From: an uncultured Nitrospirales bacterium
Lineage (GTDB): Bacteria > Nitrospirota > Nitrospiria > Nitrospirales > UBA8639
DNA length: 64,000 nucleotides
Direction: 5' to 3'
Assembly (NCBI GenBank): GCA_951812745.1
Contig: OX638327.1
Location: 1,054,001-1,118,000, forward strand
Position numbers and translations under genes: made by a program. Positions 45,087-58,300 of this stretch are shown in pieces. Each line of letters begins with the position of its first letter. The first letter of the stretch is position 1. The notes below the pieces were generated by a model, which saw only the letters and a list, made by a program, of their open reading frames with translations, was not told the DNA's origin and made no database searches.

Positions 45087-45514
45087 TTTATTTCGACACG
45101 AGTGCTCTCATCAAGATTTTCATCCTGGAAAAAGGGAGCGAAGACGCTCAGCGCCTTTCCCAGGATCATTTTCCTGCGGCAACCGCCGCGATCGCCTATG
45201 CGGAGATCTACTCCGGAATCAATCGAAGAAAGCGGGAGGGACATCTCTCGGCTCATCAATATACGAGATTGAGCCGACGTTTCGAGGAATACTGGACCAC
45301 GTCTATTCGCGTCGAGATCACTCAGGAGGTACTGGCCGTAGTCAAAGATCTTCTTGAACGGCACCCACTCCGAGCCTCCGATGCCATTCATCTGGCTTCG
45401 GCCCTCATCCTCCAAAAAGGTATCCGTGAACCGTTGCCATTTGCGGCTGCCGATAGCCGCCTACTCGATGCCGCTTCAGCCGAACACCTGACGCCCTGGC
45501 GTATAGGATTGTAA
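45083..45514 (+). CDS. vapC: VapC-type PIN-domain toxin
   Basis: A 143-residue PIN RNase starting with GTG. MIYFDTSALIKIF places Asp5, then AYAEIYSG places Glu41, and LRASDAIHLASA plus AAADSRLL supply the remaining acids of the divalent-metal site. VapC toxins cut tRNA or rRNA when freed from the antitoxin. All four acidic positions appear kept, so it should be active. Forms a module with the preceding Phd-like gene. Confidence 0.93.
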   Translation: MIYFDTSALIKIFILEKGSEDAQRLSQDHFPAATAAIAYAEIYSGINRRKREGHLSAHQYTRLSRRFEEYWTTSIRVEITQEVLAVVKDLLERHPLRASDAIHLASALILQKGIREPLPFAAADSRLLDAASAEHLTPWRIGL

Positions 45515-45584
45515 AGGTTCAGTCATTCGTTGACAGAGCCTGAGTAGGTGGCGGACGTGTTCTTCCCTCCCCTTTGTAAGTGGG

Positions 45585-45607
45585 CGCATTTCCGAAGAGG
45601 AAATGCG
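45585..45607. terminator. Strong hairpin after the toxin module
   Basis: CGCATTTCC-GAAGA-GGAAATGCG, a perfect 9-bp stem, about 70 bases after the vapC stop. No T-run follows, so it could be an mRNA end or stability hairpin rather than a classical intrinsic terminator. Wider flanks (CCCTCCCC ... GGGGTAGAGGG) extend the pairing imperfectly. Confidence 0.5.
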
Positions 45608-45692
45608 GGTGGGGTAGAGGGATGGGCAAGGGCAAAGAAGAAGCATTCCCCCTTCTTGAAGCCCTCTACCGGATTTGCCATAATTTGCCTAG

Positions 45693-46106
<414 letters not shown>

Positions 46107-46230
46107 AGACGACGCAGGGCGGCATTCCTGCCACTTTGACAATCACCAAGAGTTTTCAGAAGGCGCGGAGTGCTGTTTCATCCGGCTTCCAGACATATTG
46201 AAAAAGTCTCCAAAATGGTGCAAAATAGAT

Positions 46231-46271
46231 CCAAATAGATACCATTTAGGTGCTAAATGTACGCTATTTGG
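46231..46271. promoter_or_regulatory. 41-bp nested dyad upstream of the ParD-like gene
   Basis: Outer arms CCAAATAG (46231) and CTATTTGG (ending 46271), inner arms ATTTAG-GTG-CTAAAT, giving two-fold symmetry over 41 bases. It ends at the ribosome-binding site (GGAGG) of the gene at 46282. ParD-family proteins bind such palindromes, so this is a likely operator and possibly also affects translation. Confidence 0.7.
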
Positions 46272-46281
46272 AGGTAAAACG

Positions 46282-46527
46282 ATGCCAAAAAGAAGCATTA
46301 CCATTACGGACACGCACGACGAATGGCTCAAGTCCCAAGTCGCCAGTGGGCAATATCGCTCCGAAAGTGAAGTCATCAGCGATCTGATCCGGGAGCAGCA
46401 ACAACGCGATGCCGGCGTCGAAGCCATTCGCCTCGCCATGGCCGAAGACGAGCAATGCGCTCCAAGCACCCCAACACCAGCGGATGTCAGGACAGCCGTT
46501 CAGGAGCGCCTGCGGAAAAGCAGCTAG
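46282..46527 (+). CDS. ParD-like antitoxin without adjacent ParE
   Basis: An 81-residue protein with a ribbon-helix-helix N-terminus (MPKRSITITDTHDEWLKSQVASGQYRSESEVISDLIREQQQRD), matching the ParD family. A GGAGG box precedes the ATG by seven bases. No ParE toxin frame follows; the next gene is a HigA-like regulator 34 bases away. It may be a solitary regulator or a remnant. The frame is open back to 46060 but without start signals. Confidence 0.87.
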   Translation: MPKRSITITDTHDEWLKSQVASGQYRSESEVISDLIREQQQRDAGVEAIRLAMAEDEQCAPSTPTPADVRTAVQERLRKSS

Positions 46528-46561
46528 CCGCCAATTCAATGATCGCACAGAGGATGAAACC

Positions 46562-46846
46562 ATGCACCCTATTGCACACCCCGGCAGATTGTTGAAGCGT
46601 GAACTTGAGGCGCGCAACTTGAGCGCCAATCGGTTGGCATTGGCCCTCGGCGTTCCCTCCGGCCGTATCACGGACATCTTGAACGGCCGCCGATCGATCA
46701 CCGCCGAGACCGCGGTGCGGCTTGGCCACTATTTCGGCAACCGTCCCCGTTTCTGGCTCGAACTTCAGAGCCAATACGACGTTGCCCTGGTCGAACGCGA
46801 CCGCGGTGTAGAAATAGCCAAACAGGTACGCCCCGCCGGTGCCTGA
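46562..46846 (+). CDS. higA: HigA/VapI-type HTH antitoxin without HigB
   Basis: A 94-residue XRE-type protein: HPGRLLKRELEARNLSANRLALALGVPSGRITDILNGRRSITAETAVRLGHYFGNRPRFWLELQSQYD. This is the typical HigA core with the PxHPGxxLxxE start and conserved FW-L end. HigB toxin genes normally precede higA; none is visible in the 34-base gap. The next gene downstream is topoisomerase B. An orphan regulator or antitoxin. Confidence 0.9.
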   Translation: MHPIAHPGRLLKRELEARNLSANRLALALGVPSGRITDILNGRRSITAETAVRLGHYFGNRPRFWLELQSQYDVALVERDRGVEIAKQVRPAGA

Positions 46847-46930
46847 CGGTGCCGGCGGAGTCAGTAGACATCGGATGACGCCGTACTCAACGGCGATACG
46901 GAACGTGTAAACAAAAACAGGCACTGATGA

Positions 46931-48973
<2,043 letters not shown>

Positions 48974-48979
48974 CCTCGC

Positions 48980-49248
48980 TGTCGGATGACGCTGCGCTAA
49001 TCCGACCTACCCTACTATCACCCTCACCTTAATCCTCTCCCATCAAGGGAGAGGACATTCTATGCACTCCCTCGCCCGATTTTCCGCATGAAGCGGGAAA
49101 TCGGGAGAGGGCTGGGGTGAGGGTAGAAAGAAAAGACTTTGTAGGTCGGGTTAGCCGCAGGCGTAACCCGACAATCCCGTCAGCCGGCAACCCGCCCTCG
49201 ATCCGACTCCGCCGTTCTGTCGAATTACGCTCCGCTTATCCAACCTAC
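48980..49248. repeat. Cluster of five palindromic repeats upstream of the PKS gene
   Basis: In the 420-base gap there are five elements: TGTCGGATGACGCTGCGCTA... (48980-49010), CCCTCACC...CCTCTCCC...GGGAGAGG (49021-49057), CTCGCCC...CGGGAGAGGG (49068-49126), GTAGGTCGGGTTAGCCGCAG... (49141-49177) and a degenerate CTGTCGAATTACGCT... (49217-49248). They alternate two families. No gene is supported here; the rest must hold the PKS promoter, but I could not pick a convincing one. Confidence 0.75.
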
Positions 49249-49392
49249 CCTGGCTGCAGGAATGACAGCAGGGAAGGAGGCCCCCTCCTTGTTGACGATT
49301 GACTGTCAGAGGAAGTCGCACGATAATGCCGGGACAGTCACAAGGGAAATGAATTGCACTATTACTCTCCCTGCCTCAAGTAGCGTGTTTTG

Positions 49393-52300
49393 ATGACGAA
49401 AAAATCTTCGAATCCTTCCGAACAACAACGCAGAAAACCTGAAGGTCGAAAACGAAAGGAATTCGACCAGCCGATTGCGATCGTGGGGATGGCGTGCCGA
49501 TTTCCCGGCGCGCCGGATCTCCCGGCTTTCTGGCGCCTGCTCGAAACCGGTGGGAACGCCATCAGCGAAGGCGTCCCGGGTTCCGGTGTCGGGCGCTGGG
49601 GCCAGATCTTCGGCGACGACGCGGTGCAGAGCGAAGGCTGCCGCTTCGGCGCCTTCGTGGACGATATCGACCAGTTCGACGACTCGTTCTTCCGGATCTC
49701 CCCGGTGGAGGCGGAACTGCTGGACCCGCAACAGCGCATGATGCTGGAAACGAGTTGGCAGGCTCTCGAGGACGCGGGAATCGATCCGGAAGGATTGCGA
49801 GAGAGCCGCACCGGCGTTTACACCGGAATCAGCAACAGCGAATACCGAATGCTGGTTGTGGACTCGAACAAGCCCGCCGAGGCGGCCGGCTGTCTCTACG
49901 CCCTCAGCGGCACCAACCTGAACGGCGCCAGCGGGAGGGTCTCGTTCGTGCTGGGTCTCAGGGGGCCGGCGAAAGCCGTGGACGCCGCCTGCGCGTCATC
50001 CATGGTCTCGATCCACGACGCGGTGGCAGACTTGCAACAGGGCAAGGCAGACTTGGCTATCGCCGGCGGCGTGCAGGCGATTCTGGACGGTCGCATCTAC
50101 GAGCTGCGGGCCGATGCGATGATGCTTTCTCCCGATGGGCAGTGCAAGGCGTTCGATGCGTCGGCGAATGGGTACGTTCGGGGTGAGGGCTGCGGAGTCA
50201 TGGTCCTTAAGCGACTGAGCGAGGCGGAAGCCGCCGGCGATAGAATTTGGGCGGTGATACGCGGCTCCGCCGTGAACCATGGAGGAGCCAGCATCGGGCT
50301 GACAGTGCCGAACGCTCCCGCCTTGGAAGAAGTGATGGAAACAGCGCTGGCCGACGCGGGAATCTCCCCTTTGGAGGTGGATTACCTGGAGGCCCACGGG
50401 ACTGGGACTTCAGTGGGGGATCCGATTGAGATCAATGCCGTCGCCTCGGTTTACGGGAAGGGAAGAGCCTCTGATCGCCCGCTTCTCATTGGTTCCGTAA
50501 AGACCAATATCGGCCATCTGGAGTCGGCCGCGGGCGTTGCCGGAGTGATCAAGGCGGCTCTGACGCTAAACCGGGGTATAATTCCCAAACACCTCCATTT
50601 CCATAATCCAAACCCGAGTCTCCCCTGGGACCGTCTGCCGCTGCAGGTGACCTCCTCGAAGATGGACTTTCCCCTCCGGCCGGAGCGGCCTCGACTCGCA
50701 GGAGTGAACTCTTTCGGGATATCCGGGACGAACGCCCATATTGTGATGGAGGAATATTGTGCCCCGGACAATGCGTCCAGCGGCGAACCGTGGGCTGTGG
50801 GCTCCTGGAAATCGGTGTCAATTTCGCTGCCGGCGACCGTGGCAGATCTGCCGTTGGAGAAGGAAGGGTTCGCCGCGCGCAAGACGCGTTTCCTGCCCCT
50901 GTCTGGCAAGTCGGAGCGCGCGCTTCGGGAACTGGCGGAGCGGTATGTGGCGTGGCTCGACGAACGGGCTGAGGATCTATCCGCCGAAGGCGCCGCCTCG
51001 GTGCTGCTGCTTGCCGACATGGCGTGGACAGCGGGCGTCGGACGGAGTCATTTCGATCACCGGGCGGGTGTGGTCTTCCATGACACCGCGTCGTTGCGGG
51101 AGCGGCTAAAGAAACTGGCCGAGGCAGACAGAGAATCGAGGCCGCGAAAAGCGACCACGGTGGCGTTCGCCTACACCGGACAGGGAAGCCAGTGGGCCGG
51201 CATGGGCGAGGCGCTCTACGATCGCGAGCCGGTGGTGCGGGCCGTGCTGAACCGCTGCGACGAGGTTGTGCGGGAAATGCGCGGCGCTTCTCTGCTGAAC
51301 GTGATGTTCGGCCGGGCCGGAGGGCAAGGGGAACTGACTGACACGGCGTGGGAGCAGCCGGCGCTGTACGCGCTGGAATGCGCGTTGACGGCGCTGTGGG
51401 CAAGCGTGGGCATTCGGCCCAGCGTGGTGATAGGACATAGCATCGGGGAACTGGCCGCGGCGCACACGGCCGGCGTGTTCAGCCTGGAGGATGGGATGCG
51501 CTTCGCCTGTACACGGGGCGAGTTGATGTCAAGAATGGAAGAGGGCGCCATGGCCGCGGTATTTGCTCCGGCGGCACAAGTGGCAGCGGCCGTGCGGGAA
51601 CTGAACGCGGTGTCATCCGGTGTCGGGCTGAGCATCTCGGGAGACAATGGAACCCACCAGGTCGTCAGCGGCCCGGTGACGGACATTGAAACCGTTTCGA
51701 AACGCTTCGAATCGGAGGGAGTCAGGGTCAGGCGACTGAACACGGCCAAGGCCTTCCACAGCGCCCTGATGGATCCGGCCCTGGACTCTTTGGAAGCATC
51801 CCTGGACAATGTGGCGATCAAGCCGCCCTCCCTCACCCTGGTCAGCAACCTGACGGGCCGTGCGGTGGAGCCCGGCGAGACGCTGGACGGGGCTTACTGG
51901 AAGCGGCATGCCCGGGAACCGGTGGCGTTCGCCATCGGCGTCAGGACATTGGCGGACCTCGAGGTGGATCTGGTGGTGGAGATCGGTCCGCAGGCGGTAC
52001 TCGCGCCGATGGCGGTCCTGGCTTGGCCTGAGTCGGCACGGACACCAACGCCGGTGGTGCTGTCGAGCCTGGCCCCACCGTCGGGCAACGCAACGGCTGG
52101 GGACGGCACGTTTGTGGGAGCGGTGGCCGGAGCGTACGAAGCTGGACTCCCGATTCATTTTGCAGGGCTGTTCGCGGGAGAGTCGCGACGCCGGATCTCG
52201 CTGCCGGGCTATCCGTTCCAACGCAAACGTCACTGGATCGAAGCGCCGAAGCAACGGCGCCGGAGCGCCGGGCATCCCCTGCTGGGCGTTCGTCATGAAT

Positions 52301-55300
52301 CCGCCCGCGGCGAAACCGCGTTCGAGACGGACGTGTTCCCCTCGGACCCGCCGTGGCTGAACGATCACCGGGTGTTCGACCGGATCATCGCGCCGGGCGC
52401 GCTCTACGGGGCCATGGCAGCCTCGGCGTCCCTTGCCGAGGGCAACAGCTCAGTCGTGCTCGAGGACATGCAGTTGCACAACCCGCTGGTATTCCCGGAC
52501 AAGGACTCTGAAGACGGAACGGCTGACGGAAGCCGGAAGATCCAGGTCGTACTCGACGCTCCCGAGCAATCGCCAGGACGCCGCGTCCAGGTCTTCAGCA
52601 AAGGGAATGAGGGCGAATGGACGCTACACGTGGAAGGCCGCGTGTCGCCGGACACCTCGGCGACAGAGGGCAGCGGGCGGATCGATCTGGAAAACCTGAA
52701 GGCCGGCCTGTCGCCAGGGGACGTGGCGGACTACTACCAAACCAGGGCTGCCACCGGGATTGATCTCGGTCCGTCGTTCCGCACGCTGCGGAAGATTTGG
52801 GCCCGGCCCGGTGAAGCGCTCGCCGAGGTGTCCTTCCCGGAAGGTTCCGGCCGGAACGGCCTGGACGTGCATCCACTCATGCTGGACGGCTGCTTTCAGG
52901 TCATTGGCGTCGCGCGTCTGGCAGGGGGTAAGGACCCGGCAACGTATCTGCCGTTCGGCTGGGAGCGCTTTTGGCTGACCGGCCCGCTGCCGGACCGGGT
53001 GGTCTGTCACGTACGCATGAATGATTCCTCCCCTGCGGCTGAAGCGGAAACCGGCGAGCCGGCGGAAGTCCTGACCGGGGAGATAAACATCTATAATCCG
53101 AACGGGATGCCCCTCGGTGGGTTGAGCGGATACACGGTCAAGCGAGCGACCCAGGCGGCGCTGCTCTCGGCTGTCGAGGGGGTGAAGGATTTGCTGTACG
53201 AGGTGGTCTGGCGCGAACGCACCCTTCCACCCGGAATCACACCTGCGGATTTCTTCCCGAGTCCCACCACGGTTGCCGCGGGCTCGGGCTTGTTGTCGGA
53301 ATACCTGGCCGCCGAACGTGTCGACCCCGAAGACAGGAACGCCCTTCTGGCGGACTTGGAGCTATGGTCACGTTCCCGTGCGCTCGCGACCCTGGAAGAA
53401 CTGGGGTGGCAACGGAGGGCGAGAGAGGCCGTGGACCCCGATGCCTTGCGGCAACGGCTGAACGTCAGCCCGGAGCACCGGCGCCTGTTCCGCCGGATGC
53501 TCGAAATGCTCGCCAAATCCGGCGTGCTGGCGGCCAATGGCGACGGCTTCGTTGTGCTCGTGGGACGCGACGATCCGCTGCCCCAAGGCATGCCGGAGGA
53601 TCTTGAGGCGTTCGCCACGTCGATGGCGGAGCAGCACCCCCACGGCGTGACCGAGGTCGGGCTGTTTCGGCGTTGTGGCAGCGCACTCGCCGAGGTGCTG
53701 CTCGGCCGCATGGATCCGCTGACGCTCCTGTTCAGCAGTGGAGATCCGACCCCGGCCGATCTGTATCTGAAGGCGCCGGTGGCGCGCGCGGCCAACAAGA
53801 TGCTGCGCGACGCGGTCCGGGCGCTGGTGGCCCGGTTACCGGACAACCGCAGGCTGCGGGTGGTGGAGGTCGGCGCAGGCACGGGGTCGGCGACCACCTA
53901 CATCCTGCCGGAACTCCCGGAAGGCCGGTTCGACTACACGTACACGGACATCTCCGCGGGCTTCTTCTCGGAAGCGGAGGCGCGGTTCGGGGACGGCGGC
54001 GGATGCATCGAGTACCGCACCCTGGACGTCGAAAAGGACCCGATCGCGCAAGGGTTTGCACCCCACGGTTATGACCTGATCATCGCATCCAACGTGCTGC
54101 ACGCCACGCGGTATCTGCCGGAGACACTGGGACATTGCCGTGAGCTGCTCGCGCCGTCGGGACAGTTGGTCGCGCTCGAGAACCTTAGCGGACTGGGTTG
54201 GATGGACCTGACGTTCGGCCAATTGGACGGCTGGTGGCGGTTTGCCGACGACTACCGGCCACATCATGCCTTGGCGAGCCCGGCGGTATGGCGGCAAGCT
54301 CTCGGCGACGCAGGTTTCACGGGAGCGGAAGTCCTGGGAGTGGACGAGTCGGCCGGGACGCCGGACAAGGGCGTCATCGTGGCGCAGGGCCCGGAGGAGG
54401 TGAAAGAGCCTCGAGGCGTGTGGGTTCTGGCGGGAGACCGCGGTGGGCTGACAGGGAAACTCGCAGCCGACCTCGCGGCCCGCAACCAGACGGTCGTCCT
54501 GGCAAGCAGCGAAGCTCCTGAAGACGGGAGGCCGGCGGTTGCCCCCGGTGTTGTCGAGAAAGCCGTGGAGATGGAGCAGCGGGAGTCCTGGCGGTCCCTG
54601 ATGGAGAACCTGCCCGGTGATGAGCCGCTCAACGGCGTGGTGCACTTCGCCGCCCTGGACGGTCACGGGGCGGGGGCCACGACTGAGGAAATCGCGGAAG
54701 ACGTGAGACGCGCGGGAGCGAGCGCGCTGGCGCTCACCCAGGGCGTGACCGACGCCGATCGGACACCCGCAAAGGGCGTGTGGTTCGTGACCCGCGGCGC
54801 GCAGATCCTGGAGCGGGAGCGCGGGGGAGAACTTGCCGGCGCCACGCTTTGGGGTTTCGGGAAAGCAGTGGCACTGGAGGCGCCGCACCTGCAGCCGAGG
54901 ATGCTGGATCTGGACCCGGCAGAGATGGCGCCTCCACCTGACCTCGTGAATGAACTGCTGTATCCGGACCCCGAGAATCACATCGCGTACCGCTTCGAGC
55001 GCCGTCAGGTGGCACGGTTGGTTCGTGTGGGCGCGGGGCCGGAGCGACTGTCCTTGCCTGAGGAGGCCGACTGGGCGCTGGCTCCTGACCCGGGCGGCGT
55101 GTTCGAGAAACCATATGTCCAGCCGCTCCCCGCGCCTCCCCTGAAGCCCCGGGAAGTGCGCGTCAGCGTGGAGGCCTCCGGCCTCAACTTCTGGGACGTG
55201 TTCCGCTCGCTGGGCTTTATCCCGGAGGGAAATCTGGGCAGGGAAATGTGCGGCTACATCCTCGAGGTGGGGTCCGATGTCTCAACCGTTTCGATCGGCG

Positions 55301-58300
55301 ACCACGTGGTTGGATTGGGATTCGGCGCGTTCGCGGCGCAAATGGTCACGCACGAGGAACTGGTGGCGCACGCGCCATCTGGAGTCTCAGTGACGGCGCT
55401 TGCCACCGTGCCGAGCGCTTTCGTGTCGGCTGCGCTGTCTTACGAGCTTTCAGGGCTCAACGCCGGCGACCGGGTGCTGATCCACGCCGGCGCGGGGGGA
55501 GTCGGAATCGCGGCCATTCAGTTGGCTCAAGCCGCGGGAGCGGAAGTCTTCGCCACCGCCAGTGCGCCCAAGCAGGCGTATCTCAGATCCTTGGGCGTGG
55601 AGCAGATCTTTGACAGCCGCACAACCGCGTTCGGCAAGGAAATCCTCGAAGCCACTGACGGCGCCGGAGTGGACGTGGTGCTGAACAGCCTGACGGGAGA
55701 AGGCTTCATCGACGCCAGTCTGTCCTGCCTGAAACACGGCGGCCGGTTCGTGGAACTGGCCCGGCGGGATATCCTGAGCGAGGATGAGATGGCGGCGGTG
55801 CGTCCCGACGTGACCTACGCCATCCTGGAACTGGACGTCCTGAAAAAAACCGAACCGGCCTGGGTAGGCAGGGTCCTGCGGGACGTCATGGCGCGCGTGT
55901 CCGCGGGAGAACTGACACCCATCGTCCACAGCCGGTGGCCGCTCGCCGAAGCGGGGGCCGCACTGAGGTTCATGCGATCGGCCCGGCACCTTGGGAAAAT
56001 CGTCGTGACGACCCCGCCGCTGCTGAGCGGCCGGCTGCGGCAGGACCGGACGTATCTCGTGACCGGCGGTCTGGGCGGCATCGGCTGCGCCGTGGCCGAG
56101 TGGCTCGCGGACAAGGGAGCCTGGACGATCGTGCTGAACGGGCGTCGTGATCCGGACGCAGCCGCCGATGAGACGATCCGCGCGCTCCGCGAACGCGGGT
56201 TGACGGTTCGAGTGGAACTTGCGGACGTGTCGGACGCGTCGGCGGTGGATCGGATGCTGAAGCGGATGGACCGGGAACTGCCGCCATTGGGCGGCGTGAT
56301 CCACAGCGTGGGGGTGCTGTCGGACGCCGCGCTGCCCAACCAGAACTGGGAGAGCTTCGAAAAGGTGCTCTGGCCGAAGATCCTGGGAGCCTGGCACTTG
56401 CACCGCGCGACCATGGACCGTGATCTGAATTTCTTCATCCTCTTCTCAAGCCGAGTCGGCGTGATAGGCAATCCGGGCCAGGCGAACCACGCTGCGGCCA
56501 ACGCCTTCCTGGACCAACTCGCCGGGCACCGCCGGGCGCTGGGACTTCCGGCACAGGCCATTGCCTGGGGGGCCTGGTCGGAAATCGGCGAAGCCGCGGA
56601 GCAGAAGGAGCGGATCGAGCGACGACGGGCGGCACTCGGAGGCCGCTGGTTTACCCCGCAGCAGGGTCTCAAAGCACTGGAAAATCTGGTGCGACAGGAC
56701 GCGACGACCTCCGTGGTGATGTCCATGGACTGGACGGTGTTTGCAGAGGCTGTCGCGGACCGTCCGCCTCTGCTGGAGGACCTGCTGTCGGCAACCACGA
56801 AGGGCAAGACCGATGCCGCGGCCTCGTCAGACGACCTGCTTGCCCGTCTGCGGAAAACACCTGCGGCAGCGCACGAGGAACTGCTGACGTCCTTCCTGCA
56901 ACATGAGGTGCAGGCGGTGTTGAGGCTGCCGTCAACGCCTTCGCCCACCGTGGGGTTCTTTGACCTGGGGATGGACTCGCTGATGGCCGTGGAACTGCGG
57001 AACCGTTTGAATCGAGCGTTCTCCGACGAGTACACGGCACCCAATACCGTCGTGTTCGACTACCCCGACATCGCTACACTCGCCCGTCATCTGGTCGAGG
57101 CGCTGGGTGAGATGGGCAGTGCTCCCGCGCCTCAGACACAGCCGGCGGCACCTCCGGCAATACGGCACCAGGACGACGGGATTGCAATCGTCGGCATGGC
57201 GTGCCGCTTCCCCGGCGCTCCGGATCTCCCGGCCTTTTGGCGTCAGCTCGAAGCTGGCGTGAACTCAGTGACCGACAAGCGCCCGGATGCCGATTCCCCG
57301 AGCGACCTCGCTCAAAACCTTCCGACCGGATACGCCGCTTACGGACGAGGCGGGTTTGTCGAAGGGATCGACAAATTTGACGCAGGTTTCTTCCGGATTA
57401 CCCCGATTGAGGCGCGCATAATGGATCCCCTGCAACGCATGATGCTGGAGACGAGCTGGCAGGCGCTCGAGGATGCCGGGATGGATCCGAACCGGTTGAG
57501 GGGCAGCCGCACAGGAGTCTACGCAGGGATCGGCACCAGTGAGTACCGGGACCTGATGACAACAAGCGCTTACGGCGTCAGTTATCTGTGCACTAACGCG
57601 AGCATGGCGGTCGGGCGAGTTGCCTTCCATCTGGGTTTGGAGGGGCCGGCGATGCCGGTGGATCTCAACTGTGCGTCGTCACTGGTCGCACTCCATCACG
57701 CAGTCGCGGCTTTGCAACAAAGCGAAGTGAATATGGCTCTGGTTGGAGGCGTGAGCGCAATCCTGTCGCCCGGGATAACCAGAGAGATGGCGGATTTGGG
57801 AATGTTGTCGCGAACGGGTGAATGTAAGACTTTCGAGGCCTCTGCGGACGGCTTCGTGCGGGGAGAAGGCTGCGGAATGGTCGTCCTGAAGCGGCTCGGC
57901 GAGGCTGTGGCCGACGGCGATCGCGTCTGGGGCGTGATCCGCGGTTCGGCGGTCAACCAGAACGGAGCAAGCGCAGGGCCGACGGTGCCCAATGGTCCGG
58001 TGCAGGAACGGGTGATCGAGGAGGCACTGTCCCGGGCGGGGGTTGCACCAGCGGAAGTGGACTATCTGGAAGCCCACGGATCCGGATCGGAACTGGGTGA
58101 CACGATCGAAATGCAGTCGGCAGCAGCAGTGTACGGCAAGGGACGCGAAGCAGACCACCCGCTCTTGATCGGATCGGTGAAAACCAACATCGGTCACTTG
58201 GAGTCGGCTGCAGGGATTGCGAGCCTGATCAAAGTCATCCTGGCGATGAACCATGGCGTGATTCCCGGGCACCTGCACTTCCGTAACCCCAACCCCAACC

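Noticed and set aside
46282-46846. ParD-like and HigA-like genes as one toxin-antitoxin pair
   Set aside because: Both are antitoxin-type DNA-binding proteins; neither has toxin features, so they are not a matched pair.
55815-57044. 409-residue minus-strand frame within the PKS
   Set aside because: Antisense shadow of the KR and ACP coding sequence, rich in Ser and Arg and without motifs.
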